Made by a program: the position numbers and the translations under genes. Below the pieces are notes generated by a model, which ran no database searches, was not told the origin of the DNA, and saw nothing but the letters and a program-made list of their open reading frames with translations. Below, in pieces: positions 1 through 12,780 of a DNA stretch of 64,000 nucleotides. Within the stretch, counting starts at the first letter, position 1. Every line of letters begins with the position of its first letter. Source of the stretch: Sphagnum compactum. Lineage: Eukaryota; Bryophyta; Sphagnopsida; Sphagnales. The stretch is taken from positions 8,152,157 through 8,216,156 of the forward strand of contig OZ234503.1 in the NCBI GenBank assembly GCA_965153455.1. Direction: 5' to 3'.

Positions 1-3000
1 CATGTATTTTTTTATCAATCACATGTATACAAATATTCATAAGTTGTCTTATTCATATTTGTGATTAAAAACATAGGGGATAATTAAAGGATTTATGGTT
101 TAAAATTTGTTAAAACCACAAAAAAAAACTGCTAGTGTTAGATTATGGACTGTCAAATGCCACTTTTGAGCTTCCTATACATGTTTTTGCCCAAAACAAT
201 GATTATTCTTTTACAAATTAAATTTCTTTTGAAATTGAGATCAAATCCTTGGGGTGAAAACATGGTCAAAAAAGCCAGGGGTGCCAAAGTAAAAGTCTTT
301 TTCCAAGACTACACATGATACATGTCATTTTTGTGTTGGTTTATAACTTAAAATTTTGTATTTTGGATACTCAATTTAACCCTACATGTTAAATGTTTAT
401 ATGTTTTGATTACAAATTTATTTTATATCAGACATATTTTGCAATCATGCCTTCTATTGTATAATTATGAATAACTTTTGTTAAGGCCACATTTTCAAAA
501 TCTATAATCTTCAAGGTCAAAAAAATGTTTGAACCAAATCTGTGCTCAAATTGAATATATGAAAAATTCATTAATTCAAGCCCTTTTTCCCTTCTAATCA
601 TCAATGTTAAAATCATCTTCAATTTCTATGAGGAATAGTGCACATTTGATAGGGAAAAAAAAAACATTTGAGAAAAACCAAGATTATACACTTTCAGAGT
701 TTGAGTGTTTTGAGCATGCAAAAACATTTTGATTTGTATCAAGCATTGAGCATATATACTTTGCAACTAATGGAAAAAAATTCAAAAAAATTTATGATAA
801 TCCAAATTAATATGCTTCCTTTGTGATTTTCCAAACATACAAAAATGTAGTTATAAAGAGTGTCCACTCACTTGGGTGGCTCCTTCAACTGTGCTTTTAC
901 CCTTTGGACCTTTAATTGTTAAACTAATTTAATTAGCCTTAAACTTTAATCAACAAGTTTTGACGAATACACACAATTGTTGTAAAGGTCTCTATCCATT
1001 CCATTTCTTTGCAAGAAAATTCATGTATACTAATTTGGAACAATCAAAATTTTAATACAATAAAATAATTCTACAAACAATGTTAAACATCAAATGACAT
1101 GTCTATAAAATTGCAAAGGAAACTTTGGGCAACAATAATTTGTAGTTCACCATTTTGTTAATCCTAGATTATACCAAAACAAACACAACTTAAAAGGTGG
1201 TCATAAACTATTAATATCATTCACAAAGAAACATGATACCTACATCTCCATCATCAAAGGTCCAACAACTAACTTTAGGCAATTACTTCCAACTAATTCC
1301 ATGAACTATCATTAATGGTTGCATATGATATATATATTATGTTCAAAATTCAAGACAATCCCATATTAAAAAAATTACATTATAAATTTTTACAACATTT
1401 CCAAAATAAACAAACAAAATTGTTTTCATATTAACAATCAAATCATAGCTAATAAAAAACTGAATAATATCATCACTCAAACTTCAATAAGCTTTGGGCA
1501 ACAAATCTAACATCAAAAATTTGTTCCTTAGATTTAATTGATCAAAGCTCAAGGTGTGAAGGACTATTAGTTTCCATTCTTAAAGCAAGATTGAATTTCA
1601 AAGATTTTACATTAGAATAGAACTTTAAATTGAATGTCCAAGTTGATAAGAATGCATTGAATGCCAAATACAATATTGTTTATGACAACAAGTGTAAAAC
1701 ATTCTATTTTATTTAAAGATGTGCATGAAAGAAGTTAGATTCTTCAAAATTTGCAAATGAAAGAACTTTAGTTCAATTGCAACATTTAAACTCCAGTTCA
1801 AAATAAATGTTCACCAAGAAGGAACACACCTTAAATAGAAATGCCATGATTTTGACCATGCCAAAACTAAAAGACATAACAAAACCACAAGAATACATAA
1901 ATTCAAATGATTATGAAGCCTAATGCATAGAAACATGATTTTAATTAAATGAAGAAAAAATAGATGAATGTGAATAATTTAAACCATGTTGTACATCTAA
2001 CTGATGATCTATTAAATATTAAAGTGGAATTTGAAACCCAAGTCTACATAGGAAGATAGAACTAGTGGAAAACACACAATCCATTTTATCAATGAAATTT
2101 TTTATTTCTTCCTTGGTCTTTACTTGAACAAGTCATATTAATGGAACACCATCAACCACTAGAAGAAATCTTGTCCATTCCAATCATGTGTTTGCAATTA
2201 GGATGCAACTATTGTCCAAATGAACTCATTTCGCAATTGTTTTAACATATTTTGCCAACTATTCATAGGTGATTAGATCACATGTTGCATCAAGTTTGTG
2301 ATTACAATTGATTATCAAATTTTATAAAATTACATTTAATGTTGGTGTTGGTGGTAATTTTATTTTACATTACCATCTAAACTCCATATTTGAAACTAAC
2401 CCAACCTATATTAACATAGTATTTATTAAACAAAAATAACTAACCTACCCTAAATCTATGTACTAGGTAATGGTTTAGTCTATTTGAGCTAGTAGGTAGG
2501 TTAATATGATATATATGTTATTACAAATTAATAATCAATTTAAGGAACTTTAGAATTACATAAGGATAAGCAATTATTAATTATAATTAATAGCTGGTAA
2601 TCCATGTTAATTACTAGTTAAGTTAAGATAGGTTAATTATTATTTCCTATATATTTAATAGGTTACATCAACTATTAGTTCAGATAAGTAAACTGGGCAT
2701 ACAATAAACGACATCATACATAAATCTTAGAATTATATTTAAATATATTTAATATTTATGTTAGATTTATTTAATAATAATTTCAAATTTAAAAATATTA
2801 TACGTATAAAACATATGAAATCCCACAAAATTATTAATTGTATAAAATAATTTGATAAAGTAATATTTATATATGATTAATATACATCACAAGTAATAAA
2901 ATTATTATTTCTAATTAACTTATTATATAAGATATTTAAAATCTATCTTTGACTATTATGTCTGAATAGATTACATCTTAATAACTCTAAATTAGAATTA

Positions 3001-4106
3001 AAAAAATAAATTATGATATATTTTACATCAAAATTTTATAACATTATTTTAAATTAATATTGGTTTAAACTTTAGGCGATATAACATTTATTTATTATTA
3101 TGTTAACAAAATAATCTTTTTCATTAATAAATCATGTGCTTCAATATTTCCTTCAAGTGAATGGCAATTGAAATTGTATTAAGCAAGGAAATTCAGGTTT
3201 TTTTATGTTGAAATGAGTTTTTTTTTTCTTAAAAAATCATTATTCATTGAAAAAAGATTAAGAATGAGTTTTTAAAAAAACATTTAGACAAAATATCAAT
3301 AAGATATGAAATATTAAAATTGAAATATCATAAGTATGAAAATTTTATAATATATATTTTTAGTCGAATATTATTTTTAAAATTGGGACATACATCATTT
3401 ATTTATTATTTTGTTAACCATCCAATTTTTTCTATTTATAAATCATGTACTTGAATTGTGTATTCAAAAGAATGGTTATTGAGATCTTCTTAAACAAGGC
3501 TATTCAATTCCCTTTTTTGTTAAAATGAGTTTACATTTTTTATTAAAAAAACATAAATGGGTGCATGATTGAAAAAAAATTGAAATGAAATTTCAATTTT
3601 GTCATTTGGACAATATATTGATAATATATCAAATAAGAAAGTTGATATTTGTGCAACATTTAGAACAAAGCATGGGTTAAATAAAATGCACCCCTTTATG
3701 GTTTCATAACAAATTGGGTGGTTTGTTGGTAAAGGAATTGGTTTTCATCTTTGACATACAAGGATCAACCTTCACAAATGACATGATGATGTTCAACCAT
3801 TTTATGTTGATTGAATATTCTTGTGGCCACCTAAAGCTATATTTAACCTATATAATGACAAGTGTCAACAATTCATAAAATGAAAATAATGAGGTAATAT
3901 ACCAATGTAAATAGCTAGTAAACTATTCATAATATCAATATTTTTATTTAAGTAATCATATAAATGATATATATATAACATAACACTTGATGTTTTTTAT
4001 GACTATGTAGTTGCAAATGCAATTGTAACATCATGTAATGATTAGTTCGACTATCATGTCACATGGTGTCTTTTATGACTAGTTGTTCTATGTCACTTGT
4101 CCAAAA
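1..4106 (+). repeat. Large dispersed repeat, copy 1 (left edge cut by window)
   Basis: This stretch aligns in the same orientation with 56419-60211, from the first base of the window to the shared TTGTCCAAAA just before 4106. Similarity is high along almost the whole length. One exception is an internal segment (about 1808-2228) that is replaced by unrelated, shorter sequence in the other copy (about 58218-58408). No long open frame or recognisable protein is present; the short ORFs are AT-rich noise. The left end lies outside the window. The other copy abuts a MULE transposase remnant, so one reading is that the repeat is the non-coding arm of a large MULE. That is inference. An LTR or another dispersed family cannot be excluded. 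Confidence 0.85.
1808..2228. other. Segment unique to copy 1 of the 4 kb repeat
   Basis: Alignment with the second copy breaks near 1808 (after TCAAAATAA) and resumes near 2229 (GCAATTNTTTTAACATATTTT). The roughly 420 bases between have no counterpart; the other copy holds about 190 different bases. This indicates an insertion, replacement or separate deletions. No coding content was seen. Confidence 0.6.
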
Positions 4107-5815
4107 TGACTATAGGGATTTTCAATCACATTTGTCCATTATAACAAAAATGTAATTGTAAAATTAATGGTTGATTTTCAATTTTTTTCTACTGAAATTG
4201 GTAATCATGTTATTGTTGATCTTCTCAATAAATTCATGATTGATGTTTATCTCTTGATACCTTTAGGTTTCAAACATGTTAGTAGCTTTTATATTGTTAA
4301 AAATAATTTAGATCTCCAACAACTTACATATGAATGAAATTGTAAAAAAGAAATTTCACATTGACTTGAAGTTAACATAATAATGAATGTAATCATATTA
4401 ACGTTGTGAAAATCATTCATAAAATGACCTTCAACATGAATAGCAATGCTAAATTGCCATGACTTCGCATTGATTTCATCAATTTTTATCAATGAGTTTA
4501 AATAAATAATATAACAATATGCATGAACTTTCAAGCATACCATTGCATGAACATCTTCAAATGCCTACACACATTAGCAGACTAGGTAGGAGATCCCATC
4601 ATAAATGAGCATCACAACATCTACAAAATCACAATTCTAGTATCCATCACATTTACCCATATAGATAGACACAAAGATCAAAACAAAAGTTGGAATCGAA
4701 CCAATAGAGAACACCCAAAAATGCAAGAAACTAAGAAAAAACAAAACTAGAATTTCCAACTTCCAACATGCTAATAAGGGTCCACATGTTGCAGCATTGC
4801 AAAAAAAATGGCCTAAACCATCAAACCTCCATTTAAGAAAGAAAATTGAAAAACAATTTAAATAATTGATACCTTTGTTTGAGCTTGACATTGGAAGGAG
4901 AAAGAAGGATGGGAGGAATCATGGTAAAGTGATACAACAATGGTTATTGACACAAGTGAGGACTAGAAAGGCATGAAAAAATAACTAGGAAAAAAATGGT
5001 GGGAAAATGAAAAAATTTGAAGAACATTTAAGAAGAACACCCCAAAAAAAAAGAAAAAAGAAGCAAGTGTACTTTTGTATACCTCAGATTTGATTTTAGT
5101 ACCTACAAGTTGTGAATCATCAAGACTCTACTTGGTGGGTGTTTTCACAGCCCATCTTGTTTCCACTTCCATTTTCTCTAACTTTAATTCTTGAAACCAC
5201 TAGAAAGCACGCCCCCACAATAGAACACGTCATTGCAAATCCTTGTGAAATAGCAGGGAGCTCTAAAAAAGGGAACATGGAATTACTTCTTAATTGAATG
5301 AGTGAGAGCCATGCTTTGACTCCTCACTTAATAGTCTAGACAGCCTTGCAAATGGGTTTCTTGTGTTGTCCCATACTGATCCTCTCTTACATCAGCCAAA
5401 TTGAATACTTCACATAGATATCAAGATGATTTAGAACCAAAGCACAAGTGCTTGAAGAACCACACTCCCAATGGTCGCTAATCAAAAGACACAGAAAATA
5501 TTCAACAAATGATCCACAAAAATACAAACAAGAACCTACAAAAGAAAGCCATATGTCAATTGCCTAATACCTATCAAAGATTACATTAAAGTCTGGGGTG
5601 GGAGACTATGTCATTTGCTTGACCACATTATATGACATAATCTTCCAATGATAATCATACACTTGTAGTATTGTCAAAATTCTTTGTTGAACACAAAATT
5701 TTAAAGAATTGTTGAATCTGCCACCCCATACCTTGATGTCCTAGAATGGTTTCACCCATGCCTTTGCATGTGCAATTGTTATGCTCAACTTATTTCACAT
5801 GTTCAATGCCAATGA
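4107..5815. other. Intergenic sequence, no gene recognised
   Basis: Sequence right of the 4 kb repeat. Open frames of up to 84 codons on the minus strand (4289-4543 and 4637-4891) and one of 61 codons on the plus strand (5112-5297) have no recognisable domain. They look like chance frames. No RNA gene was seen. Confidence 0.5.
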
Positions 5816-6013
5816 GTTGGAGGAAGGTGTAGGTTGATTAATGGACTCAAGTGTGGATATGAAGATGTGTTTGATATTATGCAAACAATGTCAGGGTTGT
5901 TCGATATGTTAACCAATTTCACATTAGTGGAATTTGTTGAATTAGCAACATTAGTGGTGCCCACCTCTGTAAGCCATGCACAATTTATAGGTCGACATTA
6001 CAATTTAATTTAA
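5816..6013 (+). pseudogene. Open coding-like fragment, unidentified
   Basis: Between stop codons at 5813 and 6011 the plus strand is open for 65 codons, with a protein-like composition (LKCGYEDVFDIMQTMSGLF and later LVEFVELATLVVPT). The same frame continues upstream through a stop. I do not recognise the family. It may be the eroded edge of a transposable-element protein, or chance. It ends where the telomere-like tract begins. Confidence 0.22.
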
Positions 6014-6039
6014 TTTTTGATTTTAACTGTTAAGTTTGG

Positions 6040-7045
6040 GGTTGTGGATAATGCATTCCACTGTAGGGTTTGCATTAAGGAATTAAATTAAGGTCTAGGA
6101 TATAAATTTTTAGTTTTAGTTTTAGACTTTGGATTAAGGTTTTAGGGTTTATATTTTGGATTAAACTTTTAGTTTTAAACATTGGATTACGGTTTGGGAT
6201 TGGGTTTGGATTTAGGGTTGGGGTTAAAGTTTTACTTTTAAAATTTAGATTATGGTTTTACTTTTAAACTTTGGATTAAGAATTTAATTTTAGGGTTTGG
6301 GTTAAAATTAAGTTTTTAGTTTTGGGTTTGGATTAACTTTTAGTTTTAGACTTTGGATTAGGGTTTTAATTTTTAGGTCTGGGTTTGGGTTAATGTTTTA
6401 GTTTTGGGTTTAGATTTGCCATTTAGTTTTAAAGTTTATGTTTGGGTTTAAGTTAGGTTTTTAATTTAGGGTTTGGATTAAGGTTTTAATTTGAAATGAT
6501 GGGTTTAGGTTTGGGTTTTTATTTAAGGTTTGGATTAGCCATTTAATTTTAAGATTTGGGTTTAGGTTTGGGGTTTGGATTAACCTTTTAGTTTTGAGGT
6601 TTGGATTTAAGTTTGGGTTTTAATTTAAAGTTTGGATTAAGGTTTTATTTTTATGGTTTGGGATTCAGTTTAGGGTTTCAGTTTAGGTTTGGGTATTAAT
6701 TTTAAATTTATATTAGCCTTTTTGTTTAGGCCTAAGGTTAGGGTCTTACTTTTAAGGTTAGGGTTTTAATTAGAGTTTGGAGTAGGATTTTAGTTTAAGG
6801 TTTGGAGTAGGGTTTTAATTTTAGACTTTGGATTATGGTTTTAATTTTGGACTTTAAATTAGGGGTTGGGTTTAGGGTTTTTGTTTTAGGGTTTGGGGTT
6901 AGAGTTTTGATTGGGTTTTAGTCTTAAAATTGGATTAAAAGGGTTGGGTTTAGGTTTTTAATTTCAAACTTTTGATTAAGGTTTAAAGTTTAAGGTTTGG
7001 ATTAATGTTTAGATTAAGGTATAATTTTGAGGTTTAGGGGTTAAT
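6040..7045 (+). repeat. Degenerate telomere-like, G/T-rich repeat tract
   Basis: About 1 kb is built from variants of TTTAGGGTTTGGATTAAGG and is almost free of C on the plus strand. Exact plant telomere units (TTTAGGG) occur at about 6141, 6211, 6290, 6465, 6670, 6871 and 6885, between diverged units such as TTTTGGATTAA and TTTAGGTTTGGG. The strand asymmetry and unit shape fit a decayed interstitial telomeric or telomere-derived minisatellite. Such tracts are common in conifer chromosomes (established knowledge). No coding frame was seen. Confidence 0.7.
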
Positions 7046-7989
7046 GGATGGTGAGTGTTTTGTAGGTAATCACCACATTTAGATAAGGTGTTTTTCAAAA
7101 TTAAACTTTGAACAACCCCTTTTGAAATTGATTTTTTACATGGAACAACATAATGTTTCCATATATGACTTTTTTATATGGAACTGTTCAAAGACTATAA
7201 AGTGTGTGTACTTTGGGTTTGTGGAATCAAGAATTTTCATCAATCATCTCCATTTCCTTTTCAAACCATTTATCCCCCATTCCATTTGCACTTTTTACCC
7301 AACATGCATTATTTTGCAGGTTTGATTGCATCAGATTGAGATTAGGACCCACTTAATGCCTCCCAATCTTCTTCATGATGAACATTTCCTTGCCCAAATA
7401 ATTAGGATCCCCTTACAAATATTCAAAGTACTCATGATTATCATGCACAAAAATTGATGTCAATTTTGATGCAACTCAGATTGGTGCAATATAATGGCAT
7501 CACATGGTAAGATCCAAGATATTCAAAATCTAGGTAGATGAACAAACCTCTATGATCAACAACCATAGTGTGTTACATTGAGTATATTTTCTTGTGCCCA
7601 TTGAATCAAGTTTTGTGTCTAGCATTGTTCCAAGGTTTACAGATCTTGAAGAATGTGTAGTTATTCAACTCAATGTAACCCTGGAATTTAAGTATGGTGC
7701 TACCCAATACAAGTTTCTCTTATAAACCAGGCCATCGGATTTCATCCCCAATTACATCATTGATGTAAAATGCAATGAAAATGGTAACATCAAGATTAGG
7801 GTTTGGAGCTCATGTTGTTCGTGTGTTCATCTTCTTCGCTCATCGGTTCCTTTGCAATTCCACGGCCCCCAAAAGTTCGTTCTCAAAGTTCCCAAAGTTC
7901 TCATTCCCATACCAATGGCGTTGGGTGGGTGCCCATTTTGCAACATCTTCGGTAAGCTTGGGCATGGAACCACTTATTTATTCTCGTTC
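7046..7989. other. Intergenic sequence, no gene recognised
   Basis: Contains small plus-strand frames (7122-7325, 67 codons; 7775-8098, 107 codons) with no recognisable domain. The second runs into the ~81-bp tandem array, so its downstream codons are repeat sequence and not evidence for a gene. Confidence 0.45.
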
Positions 7990-8560
7990 CCCCAATCAAG
8001 AGGTACCAAAAATTTATACTTTGGCATTTGGGGGGCGGGGTTCTAAAAGAATTCTTCTTGTTGAACTAATTTCGAAGGTACCTAACAATATACTTTGAAA
8101 CATGGGGGGGGCGACATACAAAATAATTTCTCCTTTGTTGAACTAATTTAAAGGGTACCAATTTTGCAATATTTTTAAGGAGCTTAGGGTAGGCCTCCCC
8201 CTAAGGAGTTTATTCTTATTGAACCAATTAGGCAGGTACAAATTTGCAATATTCTTAGGGAGCTTTGGGTAGGCCTCCCCCAAAGGAGTTTAGTTTTTGT
8301 TGAACTAATTTTGAGGGTACCAATTTTGCAATATTCTTAGGGAGCTTTTGGGTAGGCCTCCTCCTAAGGAATTTATTTTTATTGAACCAATTAGAAAGGA
8401 TACTGATTTTTCAACATTCTTAGGGCGCCCAGGGGAATGCTCCTAAAGGATTTATTTTTATTGAGCCAGTTAGGAGGGTAAGGTATTTTGCAATATTTTA
8501 AAGAGAATCCCCACCCCCAATTTTGCATTAATTTAGTGTTCACCCATCCTCGGTGCTCAA
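7990..8560 (+). repeat. Tandem array, ~81-bp unit, about 7 copies
   Basis: A unit containing GGTACCAATTTTGCAATATT, TTAGGGAGCTT, GGGTAGGCCTCC and TTTATTTTTATTGAACCAATT recurs in direct orientation. The GGTAC anchor falls near 8003, 8078, 8155, 8236, 8317, 8399 and 8478, giving spacings of 75-82 bases. The outer units are more diverged than the central ones, as expected for a decaying minisatellite. A G run (CATGGGGGGGGCGAC) interrupts the array near 8101. Confidence 0.85.
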
Positions 8561-9039
8561 TGATTTTTTTAATTTTTAATTTTGCAATTTTCTGATGTTG
8601 CGTCAATAGCTAGCATCCCGAGAAGGGGTTAACAATAAACGACAATAGGACAAGTCATTTCACAAAAATGACATATTATCACAACCAGTGTAAAATACAC
8701 GAGGGGCATGAATGAAGATTAAACTAATTACATTTTTTAAAATTATATTTACACATTTTCCATTATTTGAACAACATATTATTTTTTAAAAACATTAAAG
8801 CTGCAACTAAACCAAAAATTTCACAAGAAAAAAATAAAATGAGACACTTAGTAAATTAATTAGAATGTATATACTTGATGTAAATGCAGTATTAAATCAT
8901 TTGCCTTGAATTAGCCTAACTGTTTCTAGAGCTCTAAGTTTTTAATATTTTGAGCTAGTTCCAAATTATTACATGTGTACTTTTTATAAGTTGGGCAAGT
9001 ACCCACTTTGGGGGGTAAGAGCCTTCTGCTTTGGTTGTG
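8561..9039. other. Intergenic sequence, nothing recognised
   Basis: AT-rich sequence after the tandem array. No open frame, RNA or element end was recognised. Confidence 0.4.
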
Positions 9040-9415
9040 ATTAGTAAGGACCAGATTTGAACTGGTACTGTTTTTCAAAATCAGCATGAAAACTGGAATT
9101 TATGTTTTTGAATAAATCGGACCCAAAACCAAATTTTCAATTCTGCTTATATGTGGAATCAAAGAACCAAAATACATATTTAAAAAATAAACAGGATCAG
9201 AACTGAAAATTAACTAGTAAATATGCATCAGTTCAGATCTCCGTTAGTAAGAACTAATTTGAACTGGGATTGATTTTCAGAACTGAAATTGGAATCAGAA
9301 TTTTCTTTTTTTTAAAGAATAGGATTTACAATTCTGTTTAAGTGTCTGACTGAAACTGAAACAATGCCTGTTTATTTTTCAAAACCGGAGGTTCTTTATA
9401 AAAGTCAAGAACCGC
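9040..9415 (+). repeat. Two-copy tandem repeat, ~200-bp unit
   Basis: The segment around 9049 (GAACTGGTACTG..TTTTCAAAATCAG) is repeated in diverged form around 9249 (GAACTGGGATTG..TTTTCAGAACTG). Each copy is followed by an AATTCTG(C/T)TTA block, near 9138 and 9330. This is a diverged direct duplication with no coding content. Confidence 0.55.
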
Positions 9416-9899
9416 CCAACACTTGTATCAAATCATTTGACTCAGCATATCCATTTTTAAAGCTTTAAGTTTTTAATATTTTAATCTAGTTTCAAATTCC
9501 TTTGTACTTTACTTTACTTGAAGATTACTTATTTATCACCATGAGGTCCAAGCTATTCTTAAAATTAAAATGTGATAGATACAACAAACTATGTAATCCT
9601 TGCCTATAAGCAATTATTGCCCAACAAATCATTCAAGGGCGAAAACATATTAAAATTATTCGTTGAAGTAATGTGAACCCACGGTGAGAACCCTAAGTTT
9701 GGGTAAACTAACGATGTAAGACAAAAGTCATGACAAGACCATGCCAAAGGAAAATAACGGAAAATGAAATATAATTTTATTCCTAAACCCAAGGTGAAAT
9801 TAGTTTCACCTAGTATTTTGAGTTTTGCACATGCAAAAACTTGCCCCGCATAGACTCAACTTGTGTGTGAGAGCATTTTTTTTTGTATTGTTCATAAGC

Positions 9900-10030
9900 T
9901 ATTCTATAAAGTTCATGTGAGCTTGTTTGAAAAAACATAACAAGTTAAGGGAGGTAGGAAGCATTTCTATAAAGTTTGTGTGAACTTGTAAGAATAAACA
10001 TTAAAAGCTAAGGAGGTAGAGAGGTAGAAG
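9900..10030 (+). repeat. Two-copy tandem repeat, ~63-bp unit
   Basis: TTCTATAAAGTTCATGTGAG near 9902 recurs as TTCTATAAAGTTTGTGTGAA near 9965. Each copy is followed by AACA-rich sequence and an AAGGGAGGTAG or AAGGAGGTAG block. Confidence 0.65.
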
Positions 10031-10260
10031 CTTAGGGAGGTAGAAGCTCAAGGAGGGAGAAGCTTAAATTTGGATCAAGACCACCATAGAAGAACTTAGA
10101 GAGCAGCATCACATGCAAAAGTTCAGGGAGGGAGAAGGTTGGGTCTAGGTGGTGTAAGTGATGACCATTGCAAGAGGGTGTGGAAAGGAGTGTCACAAGC
10201 AAAAGTTTAGGGAGGTAAAAACTTACTACAAGATTTGCACCATCATTCAAAGGTTAGGTT
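10031..10260 (+). repeat. Imperfect direct repeats rich in GGGAGGTA
   Basis: AGGGAGGTAGAAGC-type motifs recur through the segment. A longer pair, CACATGCAAAAGTTCAGGGAGG (near 10110) and CACAAGCAAAAGTTTAGGGAGG (near 10195), is direct. A minus-strand frame over this stretch (10032-10250) is repeat-derived and not considered a gene. Confidence 0.5.
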
Positions 10261-11639
10261 TCTAGGTAGGTGGGTGTTTAAAGAGTTTAAGGTGTTCTTT
10301 TCAAAACACCACAACAATATGGGAGCAAGATGATGTTTTCTGGGATTGTCTACGCCATGACCTCATTTTTTGGGAGTCCTTTTCACTTACAGTGTGGTCA
10401 CTTTCCATTTTTGTGGCAAGGTGTGTGAGCTAGTCAGATATTAACACAATCCCCAAAACGATTTGAGGTAATGCCTTTAAGCTCAAATTCTCAAACTTTT
10501 GATAATCTAAGTATTTAATTCTCATGTAGCCTCCAAACTAAATCAGTTTGGCATTTAATGTTCTTTTGCCACTTCTATTAGATTTAGTGGTGATTGAACA
10601 CATTTTGCCCCTCTTGCCATTAACCAATCCTAACATGTTTTGGCACCTTCATCGAGTAAACAAAGGTTGGTTTAGTACAGTGGGAAAAACTGTTCCATGA
10701 CACTTAAGAATCATCAAAATTAACAATTCACTGGTTTAGTGAACTGGGACTAATGAACTGCACCCACATTTTGTAATACTGAATCCCAATTACTCAAAGA
10801 TGATATCTCAAAATCAACTTTGTAGATCCTCTTTTAAAGACCATATAAAGTTTGAAATGCAGTGTTTGAACACATTATTGAACATCTCCAATGATGAATT
10901 TTTCTTAGTTGATCGTAATGAGGTTTTGAAAAGTGAATAGTATAAATTTTTGAAAGTTTAGGGTTCTGATAATTTTGGAACATGAAATATTGCCAACATC
11001 TAATGGATTCTAGATGCCTATTGCATGTATATAAGTAGAAAGGACCATTTGATTCCCCCATCCCCTTCATGGTTGTGACTTTTAATTTTGATGAATGCAT
11101 TTGTCATGATGTTTTCAATTTAGTTTGAATTCTTAACCATCATCCTCTTGCTTTTTGCTTTCAATTTTATTTAGTACATTAGAATCGAGCATTTCAATCC
11201 TATAAAAAAAGCAAACCATCCTCTTGTTACTTTTGGCTTTCAATTATGAATAGTATATGAGAGTTTGGCATTTAAATCTTGTAGAAATAGCCCCGTCCTC
11301 TTCATTTTCTTCAATAATTTTCTTGATTGTCTTCATGCTGGTATGGTGGTTTCTGCTCATCCCATTACAAAACATAAATTGTAATCAAATATGGGATTAT
11401 AGAGTTATTCATGATTAGGTCTGATCACTTATGTTGCTTTGAAAGGGTTGGACAAAATTTGGAATATTGCAAAGACAAACATAAGAAAAAATATGGTAGA
11501 AATAGAGAAGGATCTTATCTTAAATACAGAAAGAGATGGATTTTATCCCAAAACTAAATTGAGAAAGAAACTATGGAAGAAATGAAATTGGGACATAAAG
11601 GCACATATTACTATTATTCATTAATATTAATTAAGTGGA
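10261..11639. other. Intergenic sequence with a short tandem duplication
   Basis: No gene recognised. A diverged duplication of roughly 85 bases, CCATCCTCTTGCTTTTTGCTT near 11138 and CCATCCTCTTGTTACTTTTG near 11216, is visible. The minus-strand frame at 10834-11100 (88 codons) has no recognisable domain. Confidence 0.4.
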
Positions 11640-12780
11640 ATAATATTTCTTAATAAATATTTTGTATTATCAATTAGCATATTATTGTAATCGTACAATT
11701 TAAGTATTATTTAAATACTAAAACATATTTAAGATATTTTTATTTAAATAAAATGAAATATATTTCATTATAAAATTCATGAATATTAAACTAAAATTTT
11801 CCATATATAATTAAAATAAAATTTGTAACATACTCTACTTTATGTTTGGATTATATTAAATAATAAAATATAATAAATAAAAATTTGTTATTCTAATAGT
11901 TTGAATTATTAATTAACATACTATTTATAATAATATATTCTACCTAATGTTTTAATATTCAAAATTAGTGTGAAATAATTTTTTATAAATTTATTTCAAT
12001 GTATTTATTATACCAATTAATGAAATAATTTAATGTTCATTTTTTTACTTATCCTTTTTTAATCCAATTGTTTTATTTTAATTCTGAAAAATAAGTCAAA
12101 TCTGATTTTCTACCTTTATTTCGTAAAATGCTAATAGATGTTTACAACAAAACAAAATGAAAATCCAATATTTTTGAACATATAAACGTGTAATAAATAG
12201 TATATCATATATCATATGTATATAAGATGTAAAATTCATAGCATATACAATTATGTATACATACTATAGATAATGTTTTTAACTAAATAATAGTTTATTA
12301 TGGGTTTCACTTGATGCAAATGAAAAACATAATATTCATCCATGAAAATATAAATTTTTTGATTCAATATTTTTTTCATATAGGATCACTGATATATAAT
12401 ATATGACTATATTTATTTATTATTTATTATATTAATAAAATTATTTTTGAATAAAACGAATAATATAAAAATTATTTTAAATAAAAATTTCAGTTCTTTA
12501 AATATTTATATCTTCCTATTAATTTATATTCTATAATTATATAATCAAACCCATATTATAATATAAAAATTAACATGTATGTATTGAATAAACTATATTT
12601 AAATGTATTGTATTTCCTAAATAAACTACGTAACACTGAATGGTTTTGAAATGAACATTATTGTATGTTCATACATCATATTTTATGACTATTTGTATTA
12701 AATTTCATAAATTAAATGTGCTATATAATACAAAGTCGTATATATATTTTTTTTTTCATTTGGACAAAGTATGAGAAATA
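11640..12780. other. Extremely AT-rich block
   Basis: More than a kilobase is composed almost entirely of A and T runs with no open frame of note and no element ends that I can define. It may be a matrix-attachment-like or simply eroded intergenic region; the sequence does not decide. Confidence 0.5.
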
